NCBI RefSeq assembly: GCF_042453785.1
Contig: NC_091670.1
Location: forward strand, 3,557,501 to 3,621,500
Origin: Malus domestica
Taxonomy: Eukaryota; Streptophyta; Magnoliopsida; Rosales; Rosaceae
Length of the DNA stretch: 64,000 nucleotides
Direction of reading: 5' to 3'
Positions 44,701-55,589 of the stretch are shown one piece after another (positions within the stretch are counted from its first letter, which is position 1; each line of letters starts with the position of its first letter). The translations under genes and the position numbers were made by a program. Under the pieces are notes generated by a model that was not told the DNA's origin, searched no databases, and was given only the letters and a program-made list of their open reading frames with translations.

Positions 44701-44973
44701 GAGCCACGTCGCTAACTCGGGAGGGGGGAACTGAGTGGGCCTGTGATGCGGGCCTACGCTCTGAAAGCCTGTCGGGCACTCGCGCCACGGCTCCGTGAAG
44801 CGCACGCGCCAGGCAAACAGCCTGGCTTTTTGCTCAGTCTCTTTTGGGTTGGCCCAGAGCCCAGCACGGGCTGGGTACCAGTCAAGTTGAGGGGGTGGAC
44901 TTGGTTGACAGGGTGCTGGCCTATTTTTTCGGCTGGGTGCTAGGCAAAAAGCCCTCCGGTGGACTTGCTCTAA

Positions 44974-45358
44974 GGACTCTTGCCTTCCACCCTATTGGTG
45001 TATGAACATTCAGCTGCAGTATCACTGTTAATAACATCCAAAACAGATTATTTTTGTTTGTAAGAATGTTGCACACTCAAAGTCCTAGCTTATTCATACT
45101 AGAATTCAAGACTTAAATCCAAATAAGCCAAGAAGCAGTCACCAATTTAAGCCAAGCTCTAATATTTGGAGCAGGACCTCTACGAGCAGAAGTTGAAGGG
45201 AAAATAAAAGTATTATAGAAAGACAAATAATTTTTGGGCCAATATGTTCGGATGTTTAGAGCTAGCAATACGAACATAGGAGAGCTATCCATCTTGACGC
45301 GATGATGTGGAGGTGGTGGTGGCAACTCGCGATTGAGAGGATAGTCAGGAGAAGATGA
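44974..45358. other. Intergenic
   Basis: No gene is seen. The first copy of the hAT target site (TGGTGAAT) is at its right end. Confidence 0.4.
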
Positions 45359-45366
45359 TGGTGAAT

Positions 45367-46310
45367 AGGGGTGGGCAACGGTTATGGTGGACGGGTAACC
45401 GCGGTTATTTACTCATAACCAGTTATGCTCATACCCACATAATCGTTTAACCGTTGGGTAATTGCCTAAACAGTTATACTCATACCCATAACCATTTATA
45501 AACGGTTAACCATACACATAACCGCATACTCATTTAACTGTAACCGTTTAATACCCGTTTACCCATTTACCCTTTTTAACCCGTTTATCTACTTTTTTTT
45601 TACCTTTACCCCTTTTTCACTTATCTACATATTTTTTTAACAATTTGAAAATTAAAAAAAATTGTCATAATTTTTATTTTTAACAATTAAACACCGTTAT
45701 ATGTACATTCATCATACATTTCCGTATTTTAAAAGGATATATAAATGACAGTAACAATGCTAACAAAAGTGAGGGATTAGCTGAAATGGCAAGTCGCAAC
45801 ATGTTTGAGGAACAGGTCTTGGGTTGAATTAAGTGAGTGGGGCTGAGGGGAATTTTTATTTATTTGCCTAATCTTTTGGGAAAACTTTTACTACTAATCC
45901 ATGTTACCAATGAAGGTGATATAATATTTGTTAAGTATTTTTTGTTACAAAAACTGTTTAGAAGACAATATTCTTGAGTTATTTAACCTATAATGTAAAG
46001 TATTAACATAATATATATATATATATATATAAAATTAGCTATATAAACCATGCACTATAGTTAATAGCATTGATCTAAGTTTTGTTCGATAGAGAACATG
46101 GTTTGTGTTAATTTTACATATATAAAATAAATGGGTAAACGGTTACCCGTTTATAACCGCAGTTAATACCTATAACCACCCATTTAAATTTCACGGGTAA
46201 ACGGTTATACCCATAACCGTTTATTTATCTAAACATTTACCCATAACTGTAACCGTGAAATTTAAATGGACGGGTAACCACGGTTACCCATATCCGCGGA
46301 CATTTTGCCC
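45367..46310. mobile_element. Non-autonomous hAT element (944 bp) with 8-bp duplication
   Basis: It starts AGGGGTGGGCAAC and ends TTTTGCCC, with TGGTGAAT on both sides (45359-45366 and 46311-46318), as hAT elements make. About 200 bases at each end are packed with variants of GGTAACC, CGGTTATACCCATAACCG and GGGTAAACGG in both orientations. The middle is AT-rich and has a (TA)n run (46013-46031). There is no transposase. Confidence 0.9.
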
Positions 46311-46478
46311 TGGTGAATTGGTGATGGTGGCAGGTTGTGTGATGTTGAGGAGAAGGAGACTCAGGACTCAGAAGAGAACTAAGAAAAGAAAAAGTTGAAT
46401 CGAGATAGTGGGGACTAGGGGCTCGGCCAAGTGAGAAAGAAATGCAATCCCTTGATCCAATCCATTCATTTTATATTA

Positions 46479-46897
46479 GAGCAACTCCACCCTTGGAGCC
46501 ATTCCCCCTGGCAATCCACTATTGAATCCACCCTATTGAACAGTAACTGCCTTTAATGAATAGTAACTACCATTAATGAACAGTAATTACCTTTTGCATC
46601 TCCACCATTGGAGCCCTCCCCCCTGGCAATAGGTAATAAAATAGTAGTTTTTTTTGTTTGATTAAATAATATAAAAAAAAAAAAAAAGGGAAATGGGGCT
46701 GTAGGGCCTCGGGCTGACATAAAAAACAATAAAAAAATGCCTTGGCCCTCGGGCTGCAGGCCTGTCAACTCTCCACCCCCCTTGTGCTCGGGCTCCCACC
46801 CTCACTTGGGCCCTCCATGGCTGGAGAAGAATCAACCGGCCCTCGGGCCCATTCCTGCAGCCCGTCCCTCGAGCAAAGTAAAAGGCTGGAGTTGCTC
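46479..46897. mobile_element. Tourist-like (Harbinger) MITE, 419 bp
   Basis: GAGCAACTCCA.. is inverted at the right end (TGGAGTTGCTC), with TTA on both sides (46476-46478 and 46898-46900). Interior phrases (TTAATGAACAGTAA, TTTTGCATCTCCACC) match the ends of Harbinger element 1 (31490-31545), so it is probably a deletion derivative of that family. Confidence 0.88.
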
Positions 46898-46900
46898 TTA

Positions 46901-47789
46901 GAGACGAGCCCGCCCAGGCCCCATGCTTCCTAAGTTTTGGACCTACCCCGCCCCGTAATTACATTCGACCCGCCCCGTACCGTCTCGTTTCTTCTTTGAT
47001 AAACTTGTACCATCACAAATCCCCCTCGAATCGCGAGTATCCACCCTGACCTGCGGGTCGTGGACCGGTTTGCCCACCCTTAACCTACACTTAATAAATG
47101 AAAATATTACTATATTATAGTAGTATGTGGTAAGATGATTTTAAGTAACTGATTATTTGCTTTATATGGGGACGACTGCTCTAAATTTTTTTTGTTTCAT
47201 TTTTCAAAAATATCAGAGATCGATTTTAACTGGGCTTAACAATTTCTTGCACAACTCGTTAACCAAACACGAAATGATACAAAAATAACAAATTTTGAGT
47301 CCACCCGTTAACGAGTTAAGTCGTTATCGTGTCGTCTGTTAAGAATCTAATAGGAAATCCTTTGCCAGATTTAGACATTAGGCATGACAATTTCTTGTAT
47401 GACCTGTTAAATCGAATCGAATCGTTAACGAAACGACACGACCTGTTAAGATAATACGTATGACATGAACACTACAAACACAATTAGTTTGTCATACCTA
47501 AAATTAGACATAATAAACCAATAATAATTTGATATCGAACATTCCGGCTAGTGGAAGTTAAAAACATCTGTTTCCAAGTGGCATGGAATAGGAACCCATC
47601 AAAACAAGGGGTGTGTCACACCCCATTTTACTTTTCACACATCTCTTGATAATTTATGTTCGTTGATTTTCTTCAATTCATTCGATCTGACAGCTAAAAA
47701 ATAAAAAAGTATGTGAAAAGTAAAATAGGACGCCCTGAAACAAAACAACTAAACTAATATGGGAGAGTAGAGTAGACTCCATACTTGGA
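46901..47789. other. Repeat remnants upstream of the sphingomyelin-synthase-like gene
   Basis: No gene is seen. 46905-47085 looks like the end of a hAT-type element (GACCCGCCCCGTA.., GCCCACCCTTAA). 47215-47515 is a decayed relative of the hAT MITE at 53224. 47608-47745 has inverted halves of a MITE (GTGTGTCACACCCCATTTTAC against GTAAAATAGGACGCCC). The host gene's promoter must be short or lie within these. Confidence 0.5.
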
Positions 47790-47876
47790 ATGTTCAAATC
47801 CCCAAGACCCAACTTCCAGCTCCCGGTTTTCTTTAAACCAGCCACGCCGTCAGCTCACTCTTTCTCATTCACCACC

Positions 47877-50800
47877 ATGCGGTGGCTGCCGCTGAGGTCC
47901 GGTGGCCTTGGAATCGTCGCCGTGGCCTATGTGGCAGTCGACTACCTCCGCCACCTCTCGCCCACGTGGCACGGCCGTCTCCAGCCCGCGCTGCACACCG
48001 TACTCGCCGTCATTGCCGTCAGTCGGGTCCCTTTCTACAGGCACTGGACCTCTGAGTTTCGCGTCGTCTTTCCCTTCATCGGTTCCATGCTCTTTATGCT
48101 CTTGGCTCTTCTCTTTGAAGCTCTCTGCGTCCGCTTTGTCACCGCCGCCCTCGGCCTTGATTGGAACAGGTATTGTCCTTTATTCCTTATTCTTCCATTC
48201 ACTCTCTCTCTCTGTGTCTCTATGTGTATTTTGATCTACGTTTTCTGCTCATTGAGCTTAAATACAAGTGACCCAGATGTTTAATCAGCCAGAATTTCGA
48301 GTTCTCTACTTTATATTTCGGGTTTTAAATTCCTAAATATTATGTGGGTCGAGTTTGATTGTGTTGTTTTTTCGGAAGTTCATCTAAATATGGCAACATC
48401 CGAATCATCTGTTGTGTTTATTGTGCTAATTTATTTACCAGATGTGGTCAATTTTGTGCAAGGATTAGTGCCAGCATTTTAAGGATCTGATCTTACAATT
48501 TGTGCAAGGATTAGTGCCAGATTTAATGCTCATATAGATAATTAAAGATGTCAGCGAAAATGTTTGTTAATGGTATGCTTCTTGTGAGCAATTACCCTCA
48601 GGGAGATGAGTTTTTCCTTTTTTAGGGCTTACAAGGAGTTTGAACTCAGTTTCTACCCATTAATGCAAAGGGTAGTGCCATCCACATACCCATGTTTTTT
48701 TTTTTATGAACAAATAGTATTATCTATACTAAGGAGGAGGGGGTGGGCTTAGCCTCATAATGGCTAGCAATATTGTGGTTCATACTTGCCCTTGGCGAGA
48801 ATTGAACCTAAGACCTCTCACTTACAAGTGAAGAGAAATACCACTTCACATACCTATGTTTACTTCTCACACACCCCTCTCAATTTTCGACCGTCAGATC
48901 AAATGAATTGAAGAAGATCAATGGCCAAAAATTAACAAGGGTGTGTAGGAGGTAAAGGTAAAAGTGGGTGTGTGAATAGCAATATCCTAATGCAAATCCT
49001 AGTGCAATACTGCAATGCCATTCCAACCCGAGATAGAGTGCGTAGGGAGCTGGTTTTTAATGAGTTATGATAGTAACTATGGTACAATTTTTGTATGGGA
49101 AATTTAGTTCCCTTTGTTCGTTGACTGACTGTTTCAAAGTTTTTTTGTTTACTACGATTTGCATATAGTTAGGGTTTCAGCCCTTTGCCATGTAGCCCTG
49201 TGCATCTTTGAGGGGGGCAATGTTAGTGCTAATACTTAGCATAATATGTATATGCCCAAACAAAGATTTAGGCCATCCCACACATAACGCAAACTTAATG
49301 CTGTTAAAGGTTCCGCCTTTGTATGTTATTCTAAAATGTCTTTTCAAATCTTTAAGCTAAGAAATTATCATATTGATTCTTCTAAACTTTTTCACCGGAT
49401 TGTCTTTGACTGTTATCATGAAAATGCAGTGTCATAGATTTTTGAATGAATAAATATCATATTATGTTATCAATATTGGTTTTGTTGTATAAGATATGTC
49501 AAGTGGTTGCATTCTTTTGTAGACCATGGTTGTGGCTGCCCTTTATGGGCTATAAAAATCTCCGCAACACTTGTTGATGACACAACCTGTCGGAGAACGT
49601 ATTGAACATTAGGAGATACTGAGATACCAATGTGGGGTCTTCCAAAGACCACCCTTTGGGCTTGTGGCAATCGAGTCAATGGGAGATCTGGGATTGTGGA
49701 TACATTCCATCAGAATTAGTCAGCAATTAGAATAAAAACTGAAAATGAATTATATTCCACCAGTTTTAAACACAAATAGTGGCACAAATCACATATTTTT
49801 ACAATATATTTTGCAAATATAGTAGAAATATGAACAAGAACTAAATAGATAAGAGATATAAATCACATAGCAATTATGTTTTCTTACATGTAAACCTATG
49901 GTAGATACAAATTGCCTAAACAATTGAAACTTCTTTGATCCCTATAGTATTTTTGAGTTGAAGAAGTGAAATAATCCAGGCCCGAGCTGTTTCATCGACA
50001 TTCAGTCAGGAAAGCCTCGATAGGAGAGTGGGTTGTAGGTCAATGCTGACTCTGATAAGTCAGTAAGAAATTTAGGAAAGTTAGGAAAAAGAAAAGGTCT
50101 AGTGTTTGATGCTGGTTGATGGCTTTTCAGTCAAGCTAAAGTTCAATGGGCCAGTTGATTGGTGGCCAAACAGAGAGAAAATGTTTAGAGGAATAAGACC
50201 AACTGTTACATTGAAGGAGGCTTAGGGTTACTATGGCCACACCTTCCTATATGGGAAATAAATAGATGGGATGGGTGTACCACAGCAACATGTATATGGT
50301 GTGTGCTTCCATTCCAATCAACTGTTTCCATATATCAATTTCTTCTTGGAATTTTTTTTTTAACTTATGCACAGATAGACACCTCCTTCTTTTCATCCTT
50401 TAAATCTTGCACAAAAGACTTATTCAGTACAAATGTCCCTGGTATAACTTATTTGTGGCTTCTTTCTCTTTGTTTCTTTGCCGCCCTTGGTATAGGGGTT
50501 CTTGTTGCTGCAGAATTTCAACTTGGGTTCTTGTTACTGCATAAATGCTGCCTGTGGTATCTATTAATTTTTGTTGCTGCTCACAACACCATTAGAACAC
50601 CTCCATAAGCTTCTCCTTAGGCTTCCGTCTTATACCTATTTAATTCTATCTTTGGACTAACAGGTATAAATTAAGTATAAATTGCCTTCAGTTGCTCCAA
50701 TCGGGACCACCACTCGTCTGGAAGGATTGATATGGTTCTAACTTATCAATAAAGCGACTTAATGATGAAATAACAGAGTTGCTTGGTATCCAACCATAAT

Positions 50801-52989
50801 TTATGTCAAACTCCCCTATATTCTTAGAGAACACTAGCACATCCAAGAACTCAATCTGACTTTAGGGTACTGACATACAAAACAATTTGTGCATCTTTGC
50901 TCCACTTCTGCTAGCTCTTTTCTTGGATGTGAAAATGTGTGCTTCAATATAAATGCAAATTCCATCACGATAGTTAGACAACCATTGGGCCACAAAAGCT
51001 TTAACTGTTAGGGAATGAATCAGCAAACAAGTGAGGAATGAGAATTGTAGTATTCAAACTAAGGACCTCCCACAACCAAGGATCTAATACCATGTTAGAT
51101 GACCATGAGACCTCAAAAGCTTATGCTGCTAGGGAATAAGTTACAATGTAATGTAATATCAACCAAACAAAAGGAATCTGAAAAGAAAATACACGGAAAA
51201 ATATCATCTTATAAATTTTCTTGTCTAATTTCCACACGTAAGCAGCATTTTTCATTTAATTTCTATTTAATAAATGCCCTCGGCATTGTTTTTATAATTG
51301 AATGATTTGATACAATGACATGTAAGGTCTATCAGATGATTTGATGTAGTCTGTTTTCTTGTATTTCATAGCATCACTATAGAGAGGATACTTTTTCATT
51401 TCTCATGCAATGTTAGCCATAGTTTTTAGTTATTATGTAATGAGAGTAAAACTGATTGTCTTCTTCATTTTTGGTACTTGACAGTCGTACATCTCCTCTT
51501 CCTGACACTGGCCAGTGGTTGCTTTTGGCACTGAATGAGAAACTTCCTCATACCTTAGTTGAAATACTGAGAGCCCGTGTTATTGGACTGCATCATTTCC
51601 TCATGTTGTTTATGCTGTTGGCTTTTTCCGTACTCTTTGACTCTGTGAAAGCTCCTGGCCTTGGACTAGGTGCACGGTACATGTTCACCATGGGTATTGG
51701 CCGTCTTCTTCGTGCCATAACTTTCGTATCAACTGTTCTGCCGTCTGCCCGTCCTTGGTGTGCTACTGCTCGTTTCACAGTCCCTTCATATCCTCATCGC
51801 TGGGCTCAGAAGTATTATGTACCTTATGCTTCGGATTCCAATGCTATTCGTGAATTATTACGACAGGATATGGCTTTTGGTAAGTACTACATAATAGGTT
51901 CATTTTCTTCTCAAACCGACCCTGGGTTTCATTTCCTTAATTGCAACTTCGGCCCCAAAAGTACCTTTTTATCTGACCTTCTGACCCAAATTTGTTCTGA
52001 TCTGGGAACGTATGAATGATTCCTGATATCGATCACTGCATGAGTTATACATTAAAAAGATGCTAACAAACCAAACTCTTTTCCCAACTCTCACACATGG
52101 ATGGGGTCCTAGATGGGCCTCATTTGAAGGACGGAGAAAAATGTAGGTAAAAGAGTTGGGTTCTAAAGTATTTTCCGTTACAGTGTTCCACATTTCTAAT
52201 GTTGCACCCTTTTCTACGGCAAATACATCCTCCTTTGAGGATAAGGTGGCTGTGTATGTTACAACATTTTTTTATTTGTTTCCCTCAGCTGATACTGGAA
52301 AAGTACTTGCGGACTTCCGGCCGGATTGGGGTCGAATGAGCTTCCTAATAGAATTCTTGCGACCAACCGCAATGGATGGACCATGGTATAATTTACTGAA
52401 GAATGCTGGAGGTGGCTGCAATGACCTCGTTTACAGTGGACACATGCTAGTTGCTGTATTGACAGCTATGGCCTGGACGGTACTGCCTAATGTGTTTTGA
52501 AATTTCTCTCCATTGCCACTTTTGTCCAAGAAGCAACCTACTTGTGCTGCTGATTTTGATTTCTATGAATCTGATCGATTGTTGCAGGAAGCTTATGGTG
52601 GTTATAGCTCAGTTATCATATGGTTGCTTGTCGGGCATTCTGCACAAAGAGAAATACGGGAACGTCACCATTATAGCGTAGACTGTGTCGTGGCCATTTA
52701 TGTGGGAATCCTTCTTTGGAAGATGACAAGTTTTTGGTGGCCAGCCAAGGATGCATCCAGAGAAAGGAGGATCGCAATGCTTGAGAAGATTCAAAGTCGA
52801 CTCACCCAAGCTGCCAAGGACAACGACATAGATGAAGTGAGAGAACTTCTTAGAGAAGTTGAGTTGGGAAGTCAAGAGAGCCAGAATAACAAAGGACCGA
52901 GCACGGGTATGTGGTTATTTGGTTGTGCTATCATAGTAACTGCCATCACCATTGTTCTTCTTGCCTTGACGTTGACAAGCGGTGGATAA
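47877..52989 (+). CDS. PLM: Sphingomyelin-synthase-like membrane protein, PHLOEM UNLOADING MODULATOR type
   Basis: There are four exons: 47877-48169, 51485-51879, 52289-52479 and 52588-52989. All have GT/AG borders and consistent phases, giving 426 residues. The ATG in CACCATGCGG is preferred over the in-frame ATG at 47790, because MRWLPLRSGG begins the conserved protein as I recall it. The protein is polytopic, with at least six hydrophobic segments and a C-terminal one (WLFGCAIIVTAITIVLLAL). The PAP2_C/sphingomyelin-synthase catalytic parts are in exons 3-4: CNDLVYSGHM (His281), RERHHYSVDCVVAIYVG (His321, Asp325), an intact His-His-Asp triad. It resembles Arabidopsis At1g43580 (PLM), linked to sphingolipid synthesis and to phloem unloading at plasmodesmata. 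The transferase activity is inferred. Intron 1 is 3.3 kb because repeats have inserted. Confidence 0.9.
48671..48982. mobile_element. MITE with GGTAGTGCCATCCACATACCC-type ends, in PLM intron 1
   Basis: The left end (48671) and the right end (GGGTGTGTGAATAGCAATATCC, to 48982) are imperfect inversions. A SINE at 48698-48846 splits it. The right half is also the start of repeat R here and at 35482. Confidence 0.6.
48698..48846 (-). mobile_element. tRNA-derived SINE, minus strand (copy 2), in PLM intron 1
   Basis: It is flanked by CACATACCCATGTTT (48683-48697) and CACATACCTATGTTT (48847-48861), a 15-bp duplication with one change. On the minus strand it carries GGTCTTAGGTTCAATTCTCG (B-box) and ends in a poly-A tail next to the left duplication copy. 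Confidence 0.88.
48937..50700. repeat. Repeat R, copy 2, in PLM intron 1
   Basis: The first 1.36 kb match 35482-36785, apart from an extra segment of about 55 bases near 49798-49890. From 50300 it continues with sequence shared only with copy 3 (57560-57930), ending near CAGTTGCTCC. It contains a conserved but short minus-strand frame (RLPQAQRVVFG..PHIGIS) with no recognised domain. The nature of the element is not settled; it may be an LTR or a non-coding part of one. Confidence 0.7.
50700..51484. other. Rest of PLM intron 1
   Basis: No gene is seen. Two related phrases at 50970-51010 and 51094-51140 (GTTAGAYRACCATKRG.C..AAAAGCTT) suggest a local duplication of a tRNA-like or LTR-like scrap. 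Confidence 0.4.
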
Positions 52990-53223
52990 TTTCCGGGCAT
53001 GATTTCTTTCCACGACTTAGACGGTTAGACATACATCGTAGTTGCTTGTGTTTGTAGAACTTTTTGAAGAATTGTTTGTGTTGTACCTGGTTGAGGTTTT
53101 GTCACATGATATATGGAGAGAATCTTTTGAAATGTAATACATGAAGCTAGTGAATGATTACATTAATTTGGATTTTCTACGTAATTGATAACATTGATAT
53201 TTTGTTTAAACCCACGTCTCGGG
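52990..53223. other. 3' flank of PLM
   Basis: This is AT-rich 3' UTR-like sequence with several AATAAA-like or ATAATACATGAA signals. No other feature is seen. Confidence 0.4.
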
Positions 53224-53560
53224 TAGGCCTGGCAAATGGGTTGTATTTCTTGTATTCGTATTGTTTCGTGTCATTTTGTTATCTTAATGGGTAGTTTCGT
53301 GTCAAACCTGTTATCTTAACGGGTTTTTAATAGGTAACCTAAGCTCGATTCATTAACGGGTTGTGTCATTTTGTTTCGAATTTACAAGTTATGCAAGAAA
53401 GTGTCATGCCTAATGTGTAAATTTGACATACGATATCTTATTGGATTCTTAAGAAGTGACCCCATAGTGACCTGACTCATTAGCTGGTTGACTTGAAATT
53501 TATTATTTTCTTGTCGTTTCATATTGGTTTAACAAGTCGTACAAGAAATTAACAAACCTA
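53224..53560. mobile_element. hAT-type MITE, 337 bp
   Basis: The ends TAGGCCTGGCAA and inverse-TAGGTTTGTTAA flank repeated phrases (ATCTTAACGGG, TTTCGTGTCA). GTCTCGGG precedes it and GTCTCGAG follows it, an 8-bp duplication with one change. Confidence 0.78.
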
Positions 53561-53625
53561 GTCTCGAGTAGCTATTATGCATGGGTTTGCATTGCTGAGA
53601 TACCAGATTCGACTCAAATGCAAAT

Positions 53626-53955
53626 GCAGGTGAGAAGGATATCTGTGTATATATATATTTACAATGAGTTCGGTATCTTGTCGTGGCTAACTAATGTGGT
53701 TAAGTACCTATTATGCGTAGGTTGGTTCATTCCAACTTCTAAGGGTACTTGCATATATCCCATTATAGGTTTTAGGTTTGACCCCGATGAATGATAAATT
53801 TAATATTAATTATGTTAGGTACATTGTGCGGCTTAGTCTAAATTCTCAGTTAACAATTGTATAAAAAAAATTAAAAATAATCTAGGCAAATGATCCATCA
53901 AAATTCTAATAATTAATCCAACAAAAAATAAGGTTGAAAAAATAAACAAAATTAG
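53626..53955 (+). repeat. Repeat U, copy 1
   Basis: It starts GAGAAGGATATCTGTGTATA and includes CGTGGCTAACTAATGTGGTT and AATCTAGGCAAATGATCCATC. Copies follow at 56137 and 59153. Confidence 0.8.
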
Positions 53956-53959
53956 TTGA

Positions 53960-55075
53960 TGAAGTCTTCTTGTCAGGCAGAGGCAATGCATAAGCGAGTC
54001 TTACAAGTAGGAATGGATATAAAATATAGTCTCACCAAAACTTGCTATATTAAACCCAATAGGACAAACTTGTAATCTAAGGAGAAAAATATGAGTAAAT
54101 GGAATGTCAGTGCTTAAGATGAATAAGCGGTCGTAAATGCACATGTCAAGGGTATGACCAATCCAATATGGGCGCTTGGTTAAAACCTCGTTAGGTTCGG
54201 GAAAACCTAATGGGAAAAAGTGCTCAGGATCTAAGAGGAAAATAATATATTATGGCCAAGTGAGTACACTACATAAGACTACCCCTACGTTCGACAAAAC
54301 TCCCCATGAATTTGATAAACTCCCCCTAAGTTCGAAAAAAATCATACAGCCCTTAAGCTTCATAATTGAGATCATATCATGTTTTTAGATAACAAAACAT
54401 TTGAGAGCTTTTAAGCCTAACAAAATGCGGGATGCGGGAAACCCACACGAAACTTATATATAAAGTCAATGGCCTAATGAATAGTGTTTTTTTGGTGTCA
54501 CAAGCTTCATCAAAAAAGGAATGGGACAAAAATGCCCCTTAAACAAAAAACTTCAAAAGCAACCCAAAATAATGCATCAATAGGCTAGTAATAATGTGAT
54601 TCAATCAGCTGTTCATTAAATATTATTTTCTCTATTTTTAAATTCGTTCAAAACATCTTAAAATGTGTGTAATGCCGGTTATAAAAAAAGTATTTCGCCC
54701 CCGGATAATAATGTGATTAAATTAGTTGTCAAATGATATTTTTTTTAACAAATAATATTATCCACACTAAGGGGAAGGGGGTGAGTTTAGCCTTGCAATG
54801 AGATAGCAATAATGTGATTCAATCAGTTGTTTATTAAATATTATTTTCTCTATTCTTAATATAAATTCAATAGAGACCGATTTTATTATATGGATTCAAC
54901 TGTTTTAATTGGTTTATGAAAGGTTTCATCTAGCATGATTTAAGATTATTCATTTATTTCCAATATTTAATTTTTCTTTTGACAATTTACTTCTATAAAT
55001 ACATTTAAAACACCACACACGAGCATAAAGGCTAATATGGATAATTGGGAGAATTTGCACCTTTTAACCTTGATA
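53960..55075 (-). repeat. Repeat D, inverted copy 3
   Basis: On the minus strand it contains ATCTTTTTCCC-like and ..CACTGGGTTT phrases matching 26570-26960. At 55030-55070 it has GGTGCAAATTCTCCCAATTATCC, matching 26480 and 30890. Inserted within it are a SINE fragment (54739) and two 55-base direct copies (54589-54645 and 54806-54862). Confidence 0.6.
54739..54822 (-). mobile_element. SINE fragment, minus strand (copy 3)
   Basis: It shares TTTTTTTTAACAAATAATATTATCCACACTAAGG and the GAGTTTAGCC block with the copies at 20972 and 48698 but lacks the tRNA-like head. Confidence 0.7.
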
Positions 55076-55589
55076 TAGGTACGATACTGTATGTATGCTT
55101 GTTTATCGTTCTACTGAAACATTATCTTTTTGCACATTTTACTCTAGTTTTGCTACAACATTGTGAATGCAAGATAATGTATAAAACCAAATTGTGTTAA
55201 TATGAAAAGGTGTGTTAATACACCAACGAATGAGAGAGTGCCGCGTCGGTTTGCAGTGGAACTTGACCATGTTTACTTGACAAGACTAATTTTTTATTTA
55301 TATTTTTTGGTCTGAAAATGTTACCATTGGCAATTTGCCATTGCACATATGTAGCTGGTTACACACTGAGAGAAGTACGAAACTAAGCCTTTAAAATGAA
55401 AGTTACAGATTACACTTGAAATCGCAAAGTCCACCCCAATCTGAACGAACTAACAGGAACCCTAAAAAAGAAAAAAATTGCAATTACAAAGAACCCTCGA
55501 CTTTCCCAATTTGCCTCCAATCTGAATGAACTGACAGGAACCCTAAAAAACAAAATTGCAATTACACTTTAAATCCCAAATACGCTGTG
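55076..55589. other. Intergenic
   Basis: No gene is seen. The phrases CCCTCGACTTTCCCAA, AATCTGAACGAACT and ACAGGAACCCTAAAAAA occur two or three times (55420-55610), a small local duplication. Confidence 0.45.

Larger units (their letters stand above)
39448..44970 (+). mobile_element. PIF/Harbinger element 2 (5.5 kb, nearly autonomous)
   Basis: The terminal repeats GAGCAAGTCCACC (39448) and its inverse (to 44970) have TAA on both sides (39445-39447 and 44971-44973). The inner terminal phrase GCACCCAGCC is also inverted. It carries a transposase gene (plus, 40158-42506) and a convergent accessory gene (minus, 44254-42974), the standard two-gene layout of plant Harbingers. A 937-bp solo LTR sits in the transposase's first part. 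Both gene-side flanks carry ACGTG/palindrome arrays (separate entries). Confidence 0.92.

Noticed and set aside
47790-47876. Upstream in-frame ATG for the PLM-like gene
   Set aside because: The extra 29 residues look like 5' UTR; the conserved protein begins at MRWLPLRSGG and the later ATG has a better context.
47902-48234. Ser-rich plus-strand frame of 110 codons
   Set aside because: Alternate frame of PLM exon 1 running past its splice donor.
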